From contig NZ_LJGT01000040.1 of assembly GCF_001751365.1 (NCBI RefSeq), positions 62,001 through 126,000 on the forward strand: a stretch of 64,000 nt of DNA. Direction: 5' to 3'. The translations under genes were made by a program, and so were the position numbers. Within the stretch, counting starts at the first letter, position 1, and each line of letters begins with the position of its first letter. Positions 16,233 through 24,916 of this stretch are shown here, in pieces. A model generated the notes under the pieces. The model had not been told where the DNA came from, made no database searches, and saw nothing but the letters and a program-made list of their open reading frames with translations. This DNA comes from Streptomyces abyssalis (GTDB lineage: Bacteria; Actinomycetota; Actinomycetes; Streptomycetales; Streptomycetaceae).

Positions 16233-17702
16233 ATGAGCGCGCCCAGCGTCTCCTACTCGATGACGGTCCGTTTGGAGGTCCCCGCCGGAGGGACCGCGGT
16301 CAGCCAGATCACCACGGTCGTGGAGTCGTCGGGCGGTTCGGTCACCGGCCTCGATGTCACCGCTTCGGGGCACGAGCGGCTCCGTATCGACGTGACGATC
16401 GCCGCGTCGTCCACCTCGCACGCCGACGAGATCGTGGCGGAGCTGCGCGGTATCGAGGGTGTCGCACTCGGCAAGGTCTCGGACCGTACGTTCCTGATGC
16501 ACCTCGGCGGCAAGATCGAGATGTCGTCGAAACACCCCATTCGCAATCGCGACGATCTCTCCATGGTCTACACGCCGGGCGTCGCCCGCGTGTGCACGCA
16601 GATCGCGGAACACCCCGAGGACGCGCGGCGGCTGACGATCAAGCGGAACAGCGTCGCCGTGGTCACCGACGGCTCCGCGGTGCTGGGCCTGGGCAACATC
16701 GGCCCGAAGGCCGCGCTGCCCGTCATGGAGGGCAAGGCGGCCCTCTTCAAGCGCTTCGCCGGGATCGACGCATGGCCGATCTGCCTGGACACCCAGGACA
16801 CGGACACGATCGTCGAGATCGTACGGGCGCTGGCACCGGGCTTCGCCGGGATCAACCTGGAGGACATCTCCGCGCCGCGCTGCTTCGAGATCGAGGCGCG
16901 GCTGCGCGAGCTCGTCGACATCCCCGTCTTCCACGACGACCAGCACGGCACGGCCATCGTGGTGCTCGCCGCGCTCTACAACGCGCTGCGCGTCGTGGAC
17001 AAGCGCATCGAGGACATCCGGGTGGTGATGTCCGGTGCGGGAGCGGCCGGCACGGCGATCCTGAAACTGCTGCTGGAGGCGGGCGTCAAACACGCCGTCG
17101 TCGCCGACATCCACGGCGTGGTGCACGACGGGCGCGAGGACCTCGTCGGCGAGGCCGAGGGGTCGCCGCTGCGCTGGATCGCGGAGAACACCAACTCCGA
17201 GGGCGTGACCGGGACGTTGAAGGACGCCGTCGTAGGCACCGACGTCTTCATCGGTGTCTCCGCCCCGAACGTGCTGGGCGGCACCGACGTGGCACGCATG
17301 GCGGAGGACGCGATCGTGTTCGCGCTCGCCAATCCCGACCCGGAGGTCGACCCGGCGGTGGCGCGCGAGACGGCCGCCGTCGTCGCCACGGGGCGTTCCG
17401 ACTTCCCCAACCAGATCAACAACGTGCTGGTCTTCCCCGGCGTCTTCCGCGGTCTGCTGGACGCGCAGTCGCGGTCCGTCAACGACGAGATGATGCTCGC
17501 CGCCGCCCGCGCGCTCGCCGACGTGGTGCTGGAGGACGAGCTGAACCCGAACTACATCATTCCCAGCGTCTTCAACGAGAAGGTCTCCGGCGCTGTCGCG
17601 GGCGCCGTACGGGACGCCGCACGCGCCGCCGGAGAGGCCGCCGTCGCGCCGGCCCCGACGACGGCCGCCGCCGCCACAGCGTCGGACGGGCCCCCGGCCT
17701 GA
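16233..17702 (+). CDS. NAD-dependent malic enzyme with ACT domain
   Basis: 489 residues from an ATG at 16233 preceded by GAGGGAAG. An N-terminal ACT-like domain (about 1-90) precedes the malic enzyme N-domain ([57 protein letters not shown]) and the NAD-binding C-domain ([41 protein letters not shown]). It decarboxylates malate to pyruvate with reduction of NAD(P)+. The homologue I recall at this locus in S. coelicolor (SCO2951) was characterised as NAD-dependent; cofactor choice here is inferred from that. The ACT domain suggests allosteric control. The C-terminus ends in an Ala/Pro/Thr-rich tail. Confidence 0.9.
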   Translation: MSAPSVSYSMTVRLEVPAGGTAVSQITTVVESSGGSVTGLDVTASGHERLRIDVTIAASSTSHADEIVAELRGIEGVALGKVSDRTFLMHLGGKIEMSSKHPIRNRDDLSMVYTPGVARVCTQIAEHPEDARRLTIKRNSVAVVTDGSAVLGLGNIGPKAALPVMEGKAALFKRFAGIDAWPICLDTQDTDTIVEIVRALAPGFAGINLEDISAPRCFEIEARLRELVDIPVFHDDQHGTAIVVLAALYNALRVVDKRIEDIRVVMSGAGAAGTAILKLLLEAGVKHAVVADIHGVVHDGREDLVGEAEGSPLRWIAENTNSEGVTGTLKDAVVGTDVFIGVSAPNVLGGTDVARMAEDAIVFALANPDPEVDPAVARETAAVVATGRSDFPNQINNVLVFPGVFRGLLDAQSRSVNDEMMLAAARALADVVLEDELNPNYIIPSVFNEKVSGAVAGAVRDAARAAGEAAVAPAPTTAAAATASDGPPA

Positions 17703-18153
17703 GCCCGCCGGGCAGGGCCGCGGCGGCCGGAGCGGCCGCACCGGCGGCGCGCAGCGGTTTGTGCGGGCGCCCGGGGGTACTCACGGCCCGGTGAGCTCGT
17801 GCCGGGACCGGTCCGCGATCCCGGCCGTCCACCGCATGGTGGTACGGCGCGTCGCGAGGTGCAGGGTCACGACGCCCCCTCTAGGGTTGCGGCAGACACA
17901 AGCCTGTGGGGCGTCAGCACAGCACGGCCATCGCCGCCGCTCGTGTGACTCCGCAGCTGTCAGGACGATCCGGATTGGCTTTCCCGCCGTACGTAGGGGC
18001 AGGATTCGTCCCCAGGGGACTTCGTCCTGGGGATTCCCCACGGGGCGGGAGGGTCTCAAAGCAGACCCTGGTCAGGGGACTGTCCGAGGGCCCTGGCAGC
18101 ATCGGCTTCGATCTCACGCCTCATCGGCAAGAAGAACACGGGAGTAACGAGTT
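17703..18153. other. Intergenic region and long leader upstream of hupA
   Basis: No gene is seen in these 451 bp. The first part after the malic enzyme stop is full of short GC-rich complementary segments. A hairpin with an 8-bp perfect stem lies at 18009-18033 (nine-base loop), about 120 bp before the hupA start, and may be in a structured 5' leader. The promoter position is not clear to me. Confidence 0.5.
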
Positions 18154-18435
18154 ATGAACCGCAGTGAGCTGGTGGCCGCTCTCTCCGAGCGCGCCGAGGT
18201 GACCCGTAAGGACGCCGACGCCGTTCTGGCCGCCCTCGCCGAGACCGTCGGCGAGGTCGTCTCCAAGGGCGACGAGAAGGTCACCATCCCCGGTTTCCTC
18301 ACCTTCGAGCGCACGCACCGTGCGGCCCGCACCGCGCGGAACCCGCAGACCGGCGACCCGATCGAGATTCCGGCCGGGTACAGCGTGAAGGTGTCGGCCG
18401 GCTCGAAGCTCAAGGAATCCGCCAAGGGCAAGTAA
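18154..18435 (+). CDS. hupA: HU-type DNA-binding protein
   Basis: 93 residues, the normal HU length without the Lys-rich C-terminal extension of the second streptomycete HU (HupS). Readable features are MNRSELVAALSERAEVTRKDA at the N-terminus, GFLTFERTHRAARTARNPQTG spanning the DNA-binding arm, and the conserved IPAGYSVKVSAGSKLKE end. The dimer bends DNA and is the vegetative nucleoid protein in streptomycetes. A GGAG lies about ten bases upstream of the ATG. The gene is monocistronic with two hairpins downstream. Confidence 0.95.
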   Translation: MNRSELVAALSERAEVTRKDADAVLAALAETVGEVVSKGDEKVTIPGFLTFERTHRAARTARNPQTGDPIEIPAGYSVKVSAGSKLKESAKGK

Positions 18436-18445
18436 GGGCCCCGCG

Positions 18446-18476
18446 GGCCGGGAGCGGCTGACAGGCGCTCCCGGCC
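18446..18476 (+). terminator. Terminator hairpin after hupA
   Basis: An 11-bp perfect stem (18446-18456 with 18466-18476) with a nine-base loop begins ten bases after the hupA stop codon. It lacks a T-tract and is followed by a second, stronger hairpin. Confidence 0.7.
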
Positions 18477-18487
18477 ACGCACGCGAC

Positions 18488-18520
18488 GAGGGCGGCCACC
18501 CCGACCGGGTGGCCGCCCTC
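18488..18520. terminator. Bidirectional terminator between hupA and murA
   Basis: A perfect 14-bp stem (18488-18501 with 18507-18520) with loop CGACC lies between the convergent hupA and murA genes, 49 bp from the murA stop. The symmetry fits termination from both sides. Confidence 0.75.
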
Positions 18521-18569
18521 CCGTGTGTTCCGGGGCGGTGTGCGCCGGATGTGCGCTCCGGCGGGCTGC

Positions 18570-19889
18570 TCAGGGGCGTTCCGCCTTGGCGCCGAGTTCC
18601 GCGAGCTTGTTCATGAAGTTCTCGTAGCCGCGGTTGATCAGGTCGATGCCGTGGACACGGGAGGTGCCCTGGGCGGCCAGCGCCGCGATCAGGTACGAGA
18701 AGCCACCGCGCAGGTCGGGAATGATCAGATCCGAGCCCTGCAGTTTCGTCGGGCCCGAAACGACCGCCGAGTGCAGGAAGTTGCGCTGCCCGAAGCGGCA
18801 GGCCGAACCGCCGAGGCACTCGCGGTAGAGCTGGATGTGCGCGCCCATCTGGTTCAGCGCGGAGGTGAAGCCGAGGCGGGACTCGTAGACCGTCTCGTGG
18901 ACGATCGAGAGGCCCGTGGCCTGGGTGAGTGCGACGACGAGCGGCTGCTGCCAGTCCGTCTGGAAGCCGGGGTGCACGTCCGTCTCCAGCGCGATCGACT
19001 TCAGCGGGCCGCCCGGGTGCCAGAAGCGGATGCCCTCGTCGAGGACCTCGAATGCCCCGCCGACCTTGCGGAAGGTGTTCAGGAAGGTCATCATCTCGCG
19101 CTGGCTCGCGCCGCGTACGAAGACCTGGCCCTCCGTCGCGAGCGCCGCGCTCGCCCACGAGGCGGCCTCCAGACGGTCGGGGAGTGCGCTGTGGGTGTAG
19201 CCGCCGAGCTTGTCGACCCCGGTGATGCGGATCGTGCGGTCCGTGTCCATCGAGATGATCGCGCCCATCTTCTGCAGCACGCAGATGAGGTCCTCGATCT
19301 CGGGCTCGACGGCGGCGTTGCTCAGCTCGGTGGAACCCTCCGCGAGGACCGCGGTGAGAAGCACCTGCTCGGTGGAGCCGACGGACGGGTACGGCAGGCG
19401 GATCTTGGTGCCGCGCAGCCGCTGCGGGGCCTCCAGGTACTGGCCGTCGGCGCGCTTCTCGATCGTCGCGCCGAACTGGCGCAGCACGTCGAAGTGGAAG
19501 TCGACCGGACGGCCGCCGATGTCGCAGCCGCCCAGGCCCGGGATGAAGGCGTGCCCCAGGCGGTGCAGCAGCGGGCCGCAGAAGAGGATCGGGATGCGGG
19601 AGGAGCCGGCATGGGCGTCGATGTCGGCGACGTTGGCGCTCTCGACGTGGGACGGGTCGAGCACCAGCTCGTCCGGCTCGTCGCCGGTGGTCACGGTCGT
19701 GCCGTGCAGTTGCAGAAGGCCGCGAACGACCCGCACGTCGCGGATGTCGGGGACGTTGCGGAGCCGGCTGGGCTCGCTTCCCAGCAGCGCGGCGACCATC
19801 GCCTTCGGAACGAGGTTCTTCGCGCCACGGACACGGATTTCGCCGTCGAGCGGGGTGCCGCCGTGGACGAGCAGGATGTCGTCGGTCAT
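18570..19889 (-). CDS. murA: UDP-N-acetylglucosamine 1-carboxyvinyltransferase
   Basis: 439 residues of the EPSP synthase/MurA fold. It transfers enolpyruvate from PEP to UDP-GlcNAc, the first committed step of peptidoglycan synthesis, in the cytoplasm. The catalytic pair K24-N25 is in GAKNLVPKA, and the active-site loop cysteine is C122 in GGCDIGGRPVDFHF; because the Cys is present rather than Asp, fosfomycin sensitivity is expected from family knowledge. The C-terminal RGGFSYLIAALAAQGTSRVHG block is also typical. The gene is monocistronic, convergent with hupA, with a 363-bp gap upstream. Confidence 0.95.
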   Translation of the reverse strand: MTDDILLVHGGTPLDGEIRVRGAKNLVPKAMVAALLGSEPSRLRNVPDIRDVRVVRGLLQLHGTTVTTGDEPDELVLDPSHVESANVADIDAHAGSSRIPILFCGPLLHRLGHAFIPGLGGCDIGGRPVDFHFDVLRQFGATIEKRADGQYLEAPQRLRGTKIRLPYPSVGSTEQVLLTAVLAEGSTELSNAAVEPEIEDLICVLQKMGAIISMDTDRTIRITGVDKLGGYTHSALPDRLEAASWASAALATEGQVFVRGASQREMMTFLNTFRKVGGAFEVLDEGIRFWHPGGPLKSIALETDVHPGFQTDWQQPLVVALTQATGLSIVHETVYESRLGFTSALNQMGAHIQLYRECLGGSACRFGQRNFLHSAVVSGPTKLQGSDLIIPDLRGGFSYLIAALAAQGTSRVHGIDLINRGYENFMNKLAELGAKAERP

Positions 19890-20252
19890 GGATCTCCGCG
19901 TTCCTGAAGACGGTTCGGGGCAGATGATTTGAGGCCTGTGCGGCCTCGCCGGCCCCTGGGGAAGTTCTGGGGCAAGACGAAGGACAATCGTAATGGTCCT
20001 GGCGCACCCCCGCGTAAGAGAGGCGGTCGGGGCAGCTCGGGCCCGGAACGGTCACGTTGTGTGAGGGTGAAGTGCCCGTGACGTGATCGGAGTTGCGGGT
20101 GCGGGGTGGATCGTGCGGGGGTCCGCGGGAGGGTGTGCGCGGGATCTGCGGAGATCCGGTGCATGCGCTGTGAGCAGGGCGGACGCCGGTCCCGGGGTGC
20201 CCGATCCGGCCGTTGGCTCACACGGAAGGCTCACGTGCGGGATCATTGCCGC
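19890..20252. other. Divergent intergenic region, murA / yqgE
   Basis: No gene is seen. The murA-proximal part (19960-20005) contains ACAATCGTAATGG on the minus strand, the least GC-rich segment and a plausible murA -10 region. The yqgE ATG has no clear Shine-Dalgarno. Nothing else recognisable was found. Confidence 0.4.
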
Positions 20253-20924
20253 ATGACCGAGGTGTCCTCGCTCACCGGACGGCTGCTCGTCGCCACTCCG
20301 GTGCTGGCCGACCCGAACTTCGACCGGGCCGTGGTCCTGCTGCTCGACCACGACGTGGAGGGGTCGCTCGGCGTGGTGCTCAACCGCCCCACGCCCGTAG
20401 ACGTCGTCGACATCCTGGAGCCCTGGGCGGCGCTCGCGGGAGAGCCCGGGGTCGTCTTCCAGGGAGGACCGGTCTCGCTGGACGCCGCGCTCGGGGTGGC
20501 CGTGGTGCCCGCCTCACAGGGCAGCAAGGACGCCGCGGGAGTGGCCGCGGAGCCGGGAGAGCGGGGCGCGGACGGGCCGGACGGGGAGGACGCCGCAGCC
20601 GCCGACGGCAGCGGCGAGGAGGCGCGCGACGGGCCGCTGGGCTGGCGTCGCGTACACGGCGCGATCGGCCTGGTCGACCTGGAGGCACCGCCGGAGCTGC
20701 TCGCCGCCGAGCTGGGCTCGCTGCGCATCTTCGCCGGGTACGCGGGCTGGGGGCCCGGGCAGCTGGAGAAGGAGCTGTCCGAGGGCGCGTGGTATGTCGT
20801 GGAGTCCGAGCCGGGCGACGTCTCGTCGCCCTCGCCGGAGCGTCTGTGGCGGTCCGTGCTGCGACGTCAGCGCAGTGAGCTGGCGATGGTGGCCACATAC
20901 CCGGACGATGCCTCACTGAATTAG
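20253..20924 (+). CDS. YqgE/AlgH family protein
   Basis: 223 residues. The family features are LTGRLLVATPVLADPNFDRAVVLLLDHD at the start, GSLGVVLNRPTP, VFQGGPVSLDAALGV in the middle and FAGYAGWGPGQLEKELSEGAWYV in the second half. Between the two halves is an unusual acidic, Ala/Gly-rich insert (about residues 91-130) not present in shorter homologues. The molecular function of YqgE/AlgH proteins is not known; AlgH was linked to alginate control in Pseudomonas. The stop codon TAG is also part of a likely -10 box for the DUF3039 gene that follows after 11 bp. Confidence 0.88.
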   Translation: MTEVSSLTGRLLVATPVLADPNFDRAVVLLLDHDVEGSLGVVLNRPTPVDVVDILEPWAALAGEPGVVFQGGPVSLDAALGVAVVPASQGSKDAAGVAAEPGERGADGPDGEDAAAADGSGEEARDGPLGWRRVHGAIGLVDLEAPPELLAAELGSLRIFAGYAGWGPGQLEKELSEGAWYVVESEPGDVSSPSPERLWRSVLRRQRSELAMVATYPDDASLN

Positions 20925-20927
20925 GCT
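20922..20927 (+). promoter_or_regulatory. Candidate -10 box for leaderless DUF3039 transcript
   Basis: TAGGCT lies eight bases before the DUF3039 ATG and overlaps the yqgE stop codon. That distance would place transcription start at or near the ATG, and no Shine-Dalgarno is present, so the message is probably leaderless. No -35 match was found. Confidence 0.4.
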
Positions 20928-20935
20928 TGGTCCGC

Positions 20936-21238
20936 ATGAGCACTCTTGAGCCTGAGCGCGGCACGGGCACCGGCACCCTCGTCGAGCCGACACCGCAGAC
21001 TTCGCACGGAGACGGCGATCACGAACGGTTCGCCCATTACGTCCAGAAGGACAAGATCATGGCGAGCGCCATGGACGGCACGCCCGTCGTCGCGCTCTGC
21101 GGGAAGGTCTGGGTACCCGGGCGTGACCCGAAGAAGTACCCGGTCTGTCCCATGTGCAAGGAGATCTACGAGACGATGAGCTCTCCCGGCGGTGACAAGG
21201 GCGGCGGCAAGGACGGCGGTGGCAAGGGCGGCAAGTAG
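20936..21238 (+). CDS. DUF3039 protein, possible zinc-binding
   Basis: 100 residues, nearly universal in actinobacteria. The conserved core (about residues 31-80) is ERFAHYVQKDKIMASAMDGTPVVALCGKVW followed by DPKKYPVCPMCKEIYE; C57, C74 and C77 together with H34 could bind zinc. The C-terminus is a Gly/Lys tail of low complexity. Function unknown. The gene follows yqgE by 11 bp on the same strand but probably has its own leaderless promoter. Confidence 0.88.
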   Translation: MSTLEPERGTGTGTLVEPTPQTSHGDGDHERFAHYVQKDKIMASAMDGTPVVALCGKVWVPGRDPKKYPVCPMCKEIYETMSSPGGDKGGGKDGGGKGGK

Positions 21239-21695
21239 CGCCCCCGGCGGCCGCAGCCGGCCTGAGCGGTTCTGACCGGCGCTTCCATGCGCCCGGCTCG
21301 CTTCCCGCCCGCCCGGTCGTCCGCCAGTCGGTCCGCTCGCCTGCTCCCGGCTCCCCGGCTTGTTCCGGGCGCCCGGCCGTACCGGCGGGCGGCTCGTCCG
21401 CACTCTCCGCGCAAGGCTCACGGCGCGCCCCGTTCGTCCCTCTCCGGGACGGGCGGGGCGCGCTGGTCTGTTGAGCGGCGGACGCGGCTTCGCACACTTC
21501 CCGGCGTGCTTCCGGCCGCGGACGCGACGTGCCGCCGGGCGCGGACGTGACGTCCCTCCGGCCGCGGACGCGGCAACGGATTGGTCGAGACCTATTGCCC
21601 GGGCGGGGCGGGGCTCGTAATCTCCTGTGCGGTTGTGCGACGCGGAACTCGCGTTGCGAATTCTGCAACGCCCTATGAGGGTTGGGGGACTCGCC
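21239..21695. other. Intergenic region upstream of the sugar ABC transporter
   Basis: 457 bp without a convincing gene. The first 300 bp are very GC-rich with repeated GGCGGGC- and CGGACGCG-type words. The part nearest the transporter carries the dre-like palindrome at 21580-21595 and must include the promoter. Confidence 0.5.
21580..21595. promoter_or_regulatory. dre-like site (DasR binding element)
   Basis: ATTGGTCGAGACCTAT matches the classical 16-bp dre consensus ACTGGTCTAGACCACT at 12 positions, and the core TGGTC-N-AGACC is exact. The site lies about 100 bp upstream of the lipoprotein gene of a sugar ABC transporter whose operon includes a GH20 beta-N-acetylhexosaminidase. DasR is the GntR-family repressor of chitin/N-acetylglucosamine genes in streptomycetes, so the context supports the assignment. 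Confidence 0.6.
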
Positions 21696-23015
21696 GTGAA
21701 GTCGACCGGACGAACTGCCGCGCTGCCGACGGCACTTGCGCTCGCACTCGCCTTCGCCATGACAGGGGCGCTGCTGGCGGGCTGCGCTCCCTCCACGTCC
21801 GGCGGCGGGCCGCAGAAGGACGAGAAGAGCGGCACCTTGCGCGTGTGGCTCTTCCGCGAGGTCGGCAACGAGCCGAAGGAACGCGTCGTCGACCGCGTGA
21901 TGCGGAAGTTCGAGAAGCGGCACGAGGGCGTGCGTGTCGACGTGCAGTACATCCCCGTCGACAGCCGCGCCGAGAAGATCAAGGGCGCCTTCAACGACCC
22001 CTCGTCCGCGCCCGACGTGATCGAGTACGGCAACACCGACACGGCCGGCTACGTCGAGAACGGCGGACTGGCGGATGTGACCGAGGAGTTCGCCGACTGG
22101 CCGCAGGCGCGGCAGGTGGACCCCACGGCGAAGAAGTCCGTGACCGTCGGCGGCAAGGTCTACGGAGCGCCGTTCTTCGTCGGCGTGCGGGCGCTGTACT
22201 ACCGCACCGACGTCTTCGGCGACCTCGGCATCGAGCCGCCGCGCACGCTCGGCCAAGTCGCCTCGGCCGCACGGAAGATACGCGCGGAGAGGCCGGGCAT
22301 GTACGGGCTCGCAGTCGGAGGCGCGTACACGTACGGGGCCATGCCGTTCATCTGGGCGCACGGCGGCGAACTGGCCCGGAAGAAGCAGGACGGCACCTTC
22401 ACCTCGGCCGTCGACAGCCCACGGGCGAAGCGCGGGATATCCGCCTACACCGATCTGTTCGGCGACGGCAACTGCCCTGCCGTGAAGTGCGCGGAGATGG
22501 GCGGCAACGAGAACGTCGAGGCCTTTGCGGCGGGCAAGGCCGGAATGGTGCTCGCCGGTGACTTCAACCGTCAGGCGATGGAGGACGGAAAGGTCAAGGG
22601 CGACTACGACGTGGTGCCGCTTCCCGGTACCGAACGCGGCAGCATCGCGCCCGCCTTCGCCGGAGGCAACAACATCGGCGTACTGAAGAGCAGTTCGCAC
22701 CGCACCCTCGCTGTCGCGCTGATGCGGGAACTGGCCGGCAAGGAAACGCAGCGGGAGCTCTTCGACGCCATGGGCTTTCTGCCGACCTTCACCGACACGC
22801 GTGAAGAGGCCGCGAAGAAGGAGCCGTTCGTCGAGCCGTTCGTCGAAACCCTCGACGCGGGCACGGAGTTCGTGCCGGCGACGCCCGGATGGGCGGAGGT
22901 GGACGCGGGGCTCGTGCTGCCGACGATGTTCCAGCAGATCGCGGGGAAGAAGAGCGGCGTGGACGAGGCGGCGGGGGAGGCCGCGCGGAAGATGGACGAG
23001 GCGTTCGCCGAGTGA
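21696..23015 (+). CDS. Sugar ABC transporter substrate-binding lipoprotein
   Basis: 439 residues from a GTG at 21696, chosen because GGGGGA lies six bases upstream and it gives a proper lipoprotein signal (VKSTGR, hydrophobic core, LLAGC with C30); an ATG at 21675 is the alternative. The mature part is a family 1 extracellular solute-binding protein (TLRVWLF, PDVIEYGNTDTAGYVENGGLADVTEEF, FFVGVRALYYRTDVFGDLGIEPPRTLGQV, FAAGKAGMVLAGDF). It delivers an oligosaccharide to the two downstream permeases. The operon GH20 gene and dre-like site suggest amino-sugars such as N,N'-diacetylchitobiose. No ATPase is encoded here; the shared MsiK ATPase is the usual solution in Streptomyces. Confidence 0.88.
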   Translation: MKSTGRTAALPTALALALAFAMTGALLAGCAPSTSGGGPQKDEKSGTLRVWLFREVGNEPKERVVDRVMRKFEKRHEGVRVDVQYIPVDSRAEKIKGAFNDPSSAPDVIEYGNTDTAGYVENGGLADVTEEFADWPQARQVDPTAKKSVTVGGKVYGAPFFVGVRALYYRTDVFGDLGIEPPRTLGQVASAARKIRAERPGMYGLAVGGAYTYGAMPFIWAHGGELARKKQDGTFTSAVDSPRAKRGISAYTDLFGDGNCPAVKCAEMGGNENVEAFAAGKAGMVLAGDFNRQAMEDGKVKGDYDVVPLPGTERGSIAPAFAGGNNIGVLKSSSHRTLAVALMRELAGKETQRELFDAMGFLPTFTDTREEAAKKEPFVEPFVETLDAGTEFVPATPGWAEVDAGLVLPTMFQQIAGKKSGVDEAAGEAARKMDEAFAE

Positions 23016-23995
23016 GCGCGCTCGCCCCGGCACCGCAGGCGGCGGCGGGCACGGCGGGCGCCTCGGGCGAATCCCCGCGCCGTTCCCCGGGAAGCCGCGG
23101 GGCGGCGGCCCGTCCCGCACGGCAGGGGCGCTGGACGCCGTGGCTGTATCTGGCGCCCGCGCTGGTGGTGCTCGCCGGGCTGCTGGCCTATCCCGTCTAC
23201 CAGTTGGGCCTCATCTCCCTCCTCGAATACACCCAGGCCCAGGTCAGCGGTGGCGAGCCGACGTCCTTCCAGGGGCTGGGCAACTACGCCGAACTCTTCG
23301 CCGACAGCCAGTTCTGGCACGTGCTGCTGGCGACCGTGCTCTTCGCGGCCGCGTGCGTCTTCGGCACCCTCACCGCGGGATGCGCGCTCGCCGTGCTCCT
23401 CACGCGCGTACGGGCGCTGCCGCGGCTGCTGGTGATGCTGTCCGCACTGGGCGCATGGGCGACCCCGGCCATCACCGGCTCCACGGTCTGGGTGTTCCTC
23501 TTCGACGCCGACTTCGGGCCCGTCAACAGGGTGCTGGGGCTGGGCGACTTCTCGTGGACGTACGGGCGGATGAGCGCCTTCGCGCTGGTCTTCCTCGAAG
23601 TGGTGTGGTGCTCGTTCCCGCTGGTGATGGTGACCGTCTACGCGGGAATCAGGGCCGTACCGGCCGAGGTGCTGGAGGCGGCCTCGCTCGACGGCGCCTC
23701 ACAGTGGCGGACATGGCGCAGCGTGACGGCACCGATGCTGCGCCCGATTCTGCTCGTCGTGACGATCCAGTCGGTGATCTGGGACTTCAAGGTCTTCACG
23801 CAGATCTACGTGATGACGGGCGGCGGCGGGATCGCGGGACAGAACCTCGTGCTCAACGTGTACGCATACCAGAAGGCGTTCGCCTCCTCCCAGTACAGCC
23901 TCGGTTCGGCCATCGGCGTCGTCATGCTGCTGCTTCTTCTCGGCGTCACCCTGGTGTATCTGCGGCTGCTGCGGAGGAAGGGCGAGGAACTGTGA
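23012..23995 (+). CDS. Sugar ABC transporter permease (MalF-type)
   Basis: 327 residues; the GTG start overlaps the stop of the binding-protein gene (GTGA). After an Ala/Gly/Arg-rich N-terminus (about 1-38) come six membrane helices, and the EAA loop contacting the ATPase reads EAASLDGASQWRTWRSVTAPMLRP (about 226-250). It is the first membrane subunit of the carbohydrate uptake transporter 1 family. It forms a pair with the next gene, again with a four-base overlap. Confidence 0.9.
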   Translation: MSALAPAPQAAAGTAGASGESPRRSPGSRGAAARPARQGRWTPWLYLAPALVVLAGLLAYPVYQLGLISLLEYTQAQVSGGEPTSFQGLGNYAELFADSQFWHVLLATVLFAAACVFGTLTAGCALAVLLTRVRALPRLLVMLSALGAWATPAITGSTVWVFLFDADFGPVNRVLGLGDFSWTYGRMSAFALVFLEVVWCSFPLVMVTVYAGIRAVPAEVLEAASLDGASQWRTWRSVTAPMLRPILLVVTIQSVIWDFKVFTQIYVMTGGGGIAGQNLVLNVYAYQKAFASSQYSLGSAIGVVMLLLLLGVTLVYLRLLRRKGEEL

Positions 23996-24885
23996 CGGGG
24001 CCGGCCGGGACGGGTCCAGCTCGGACGGGGCTGCGCGGAGCCGTGTCCAGGACGGCGTCCCGGATCAGGCCGTGGCGGCTGGCCGCCGAGTCGGCCGCCG
24101 TCGCCGTCGCGCTCGCCGTGGCCTTCCCCCTTTACTGGATGGTCCTTTCGGCCTTCAAGCCCGCCGGTGAAGTGCGCTCGGCACAACCCGTGCCCTGGAC
24201 GCTGAATCCCTCCCTGGACGCCTTCCGGCGGGTGTTCGGGCAGCAGGAGTTCGGGCGCTACTTCCTCAACAGCCTGCTCGTGGCCGGGACGGTGGTGGTC
24301 GCCTCCGCCGTCATCGCGTTTCTCGCGGCGACGGCCGTGACGCGTTTCCGCTTCCGGTTGCGTACGACGCTGCTCATCCTTTTCCTCGTGGCGCAGATGG
24401 TGCCGGTCGAGGCCCTGACCATTCCCATGTTCTTCCTCATGCGGGACGTCGGCGCGCTCAACTCCCTTCTGTCGCTGATACTTCCGCACCTCGCCTTCTC
24501 ACTGCCGTTCGCCGTGTGGATGCTGCGCGGCTTCGTGAAGGCGGTGCCGGAGGCGCTGGAGGAACAGGCCGTGATCGACGGGGCCAGTCGCACACGGTTC
24601 CTGTGGCAGATCCTCTTCCCCCTGGTCTTTCCTGGACTTGTGGCGACGAGCGTCTTCTCGTTCATCTCGACGTGGAACGACTTCCTCTTCGCCAAGTCCT
24701 TCATCATCTCCGCGACGGAGAACTCCACGCTCCCCATGGCCCTGTTGGTCTTCTTCGACACCGAAACCCCCGACTGGGGCGGGGTGATGGCGGCCTCGAC
24801 TGTGATGACGCTTCCCGTTCTGGTCTTCTTCGTCCTCGTGCACCGGCGCCTGGTCTCCGGGCTCGGGGGCGCCGTGAAGGACTGA
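23992..24885 (+). CDS. Sugar ABC transporter permease (MalG-type)
   Basis: 297 residues; a GTG start overlaps the previous stop. Six membrane helices, with PLYWMVLSAFKPAGEV after helix 1, and the EAA loop EEQAVIDGASRTRFLWQILFPL (about 186-207). It is the second membrane subunit of the CUT1 transporter. The absence of an ATP-binding gene in the operon is normal for these streptomycete systems, where MsiK serves many transporters. Confidence 0.9.
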   Translation: MTGPAGTGPARTGLRGAVSRTASRIRPWRLAAESAAVAVALAVAFPLYWMVLSAFKPAGEVRSAQPVPWTLNPSLDAFRRVFGQQEFGRYFLNSLLVAGTVVVASAVIAFLAATAVTRFRFRLRTTLLILFLVAQMVPVEALTIPMFFLMRDVGALNSLLSLILPHLAFSLPFAVWMLRGFVKAVPEALEEQAVIDGASRTRFLWQILFPLVFPGLVATSVFSFISTWNDFLFAKSFIISATENSTLPMALLVFFDTETPDWGGVMAASTVMTLPVLVFFVLVHRRLVSGLGGAVKD

Positions 24886-24916
24886 CCCCGAGGAGACCCG
24901 ACGAGAGGTGTCGCCC

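Noticed and set aside
17703..18153. Riboswitch or known structured RNA in the hupA leader
   Set aside because: A hairpin at 18009-18033 is present, but no recognisable riboswitch core was found by eye.
21239..21579. tRNA or small gene upstream of the sugar transporter
   Set aside because: No cloverleaf or conserved T-loop sequence and no coding frame with a start and ribosome binding site were found.
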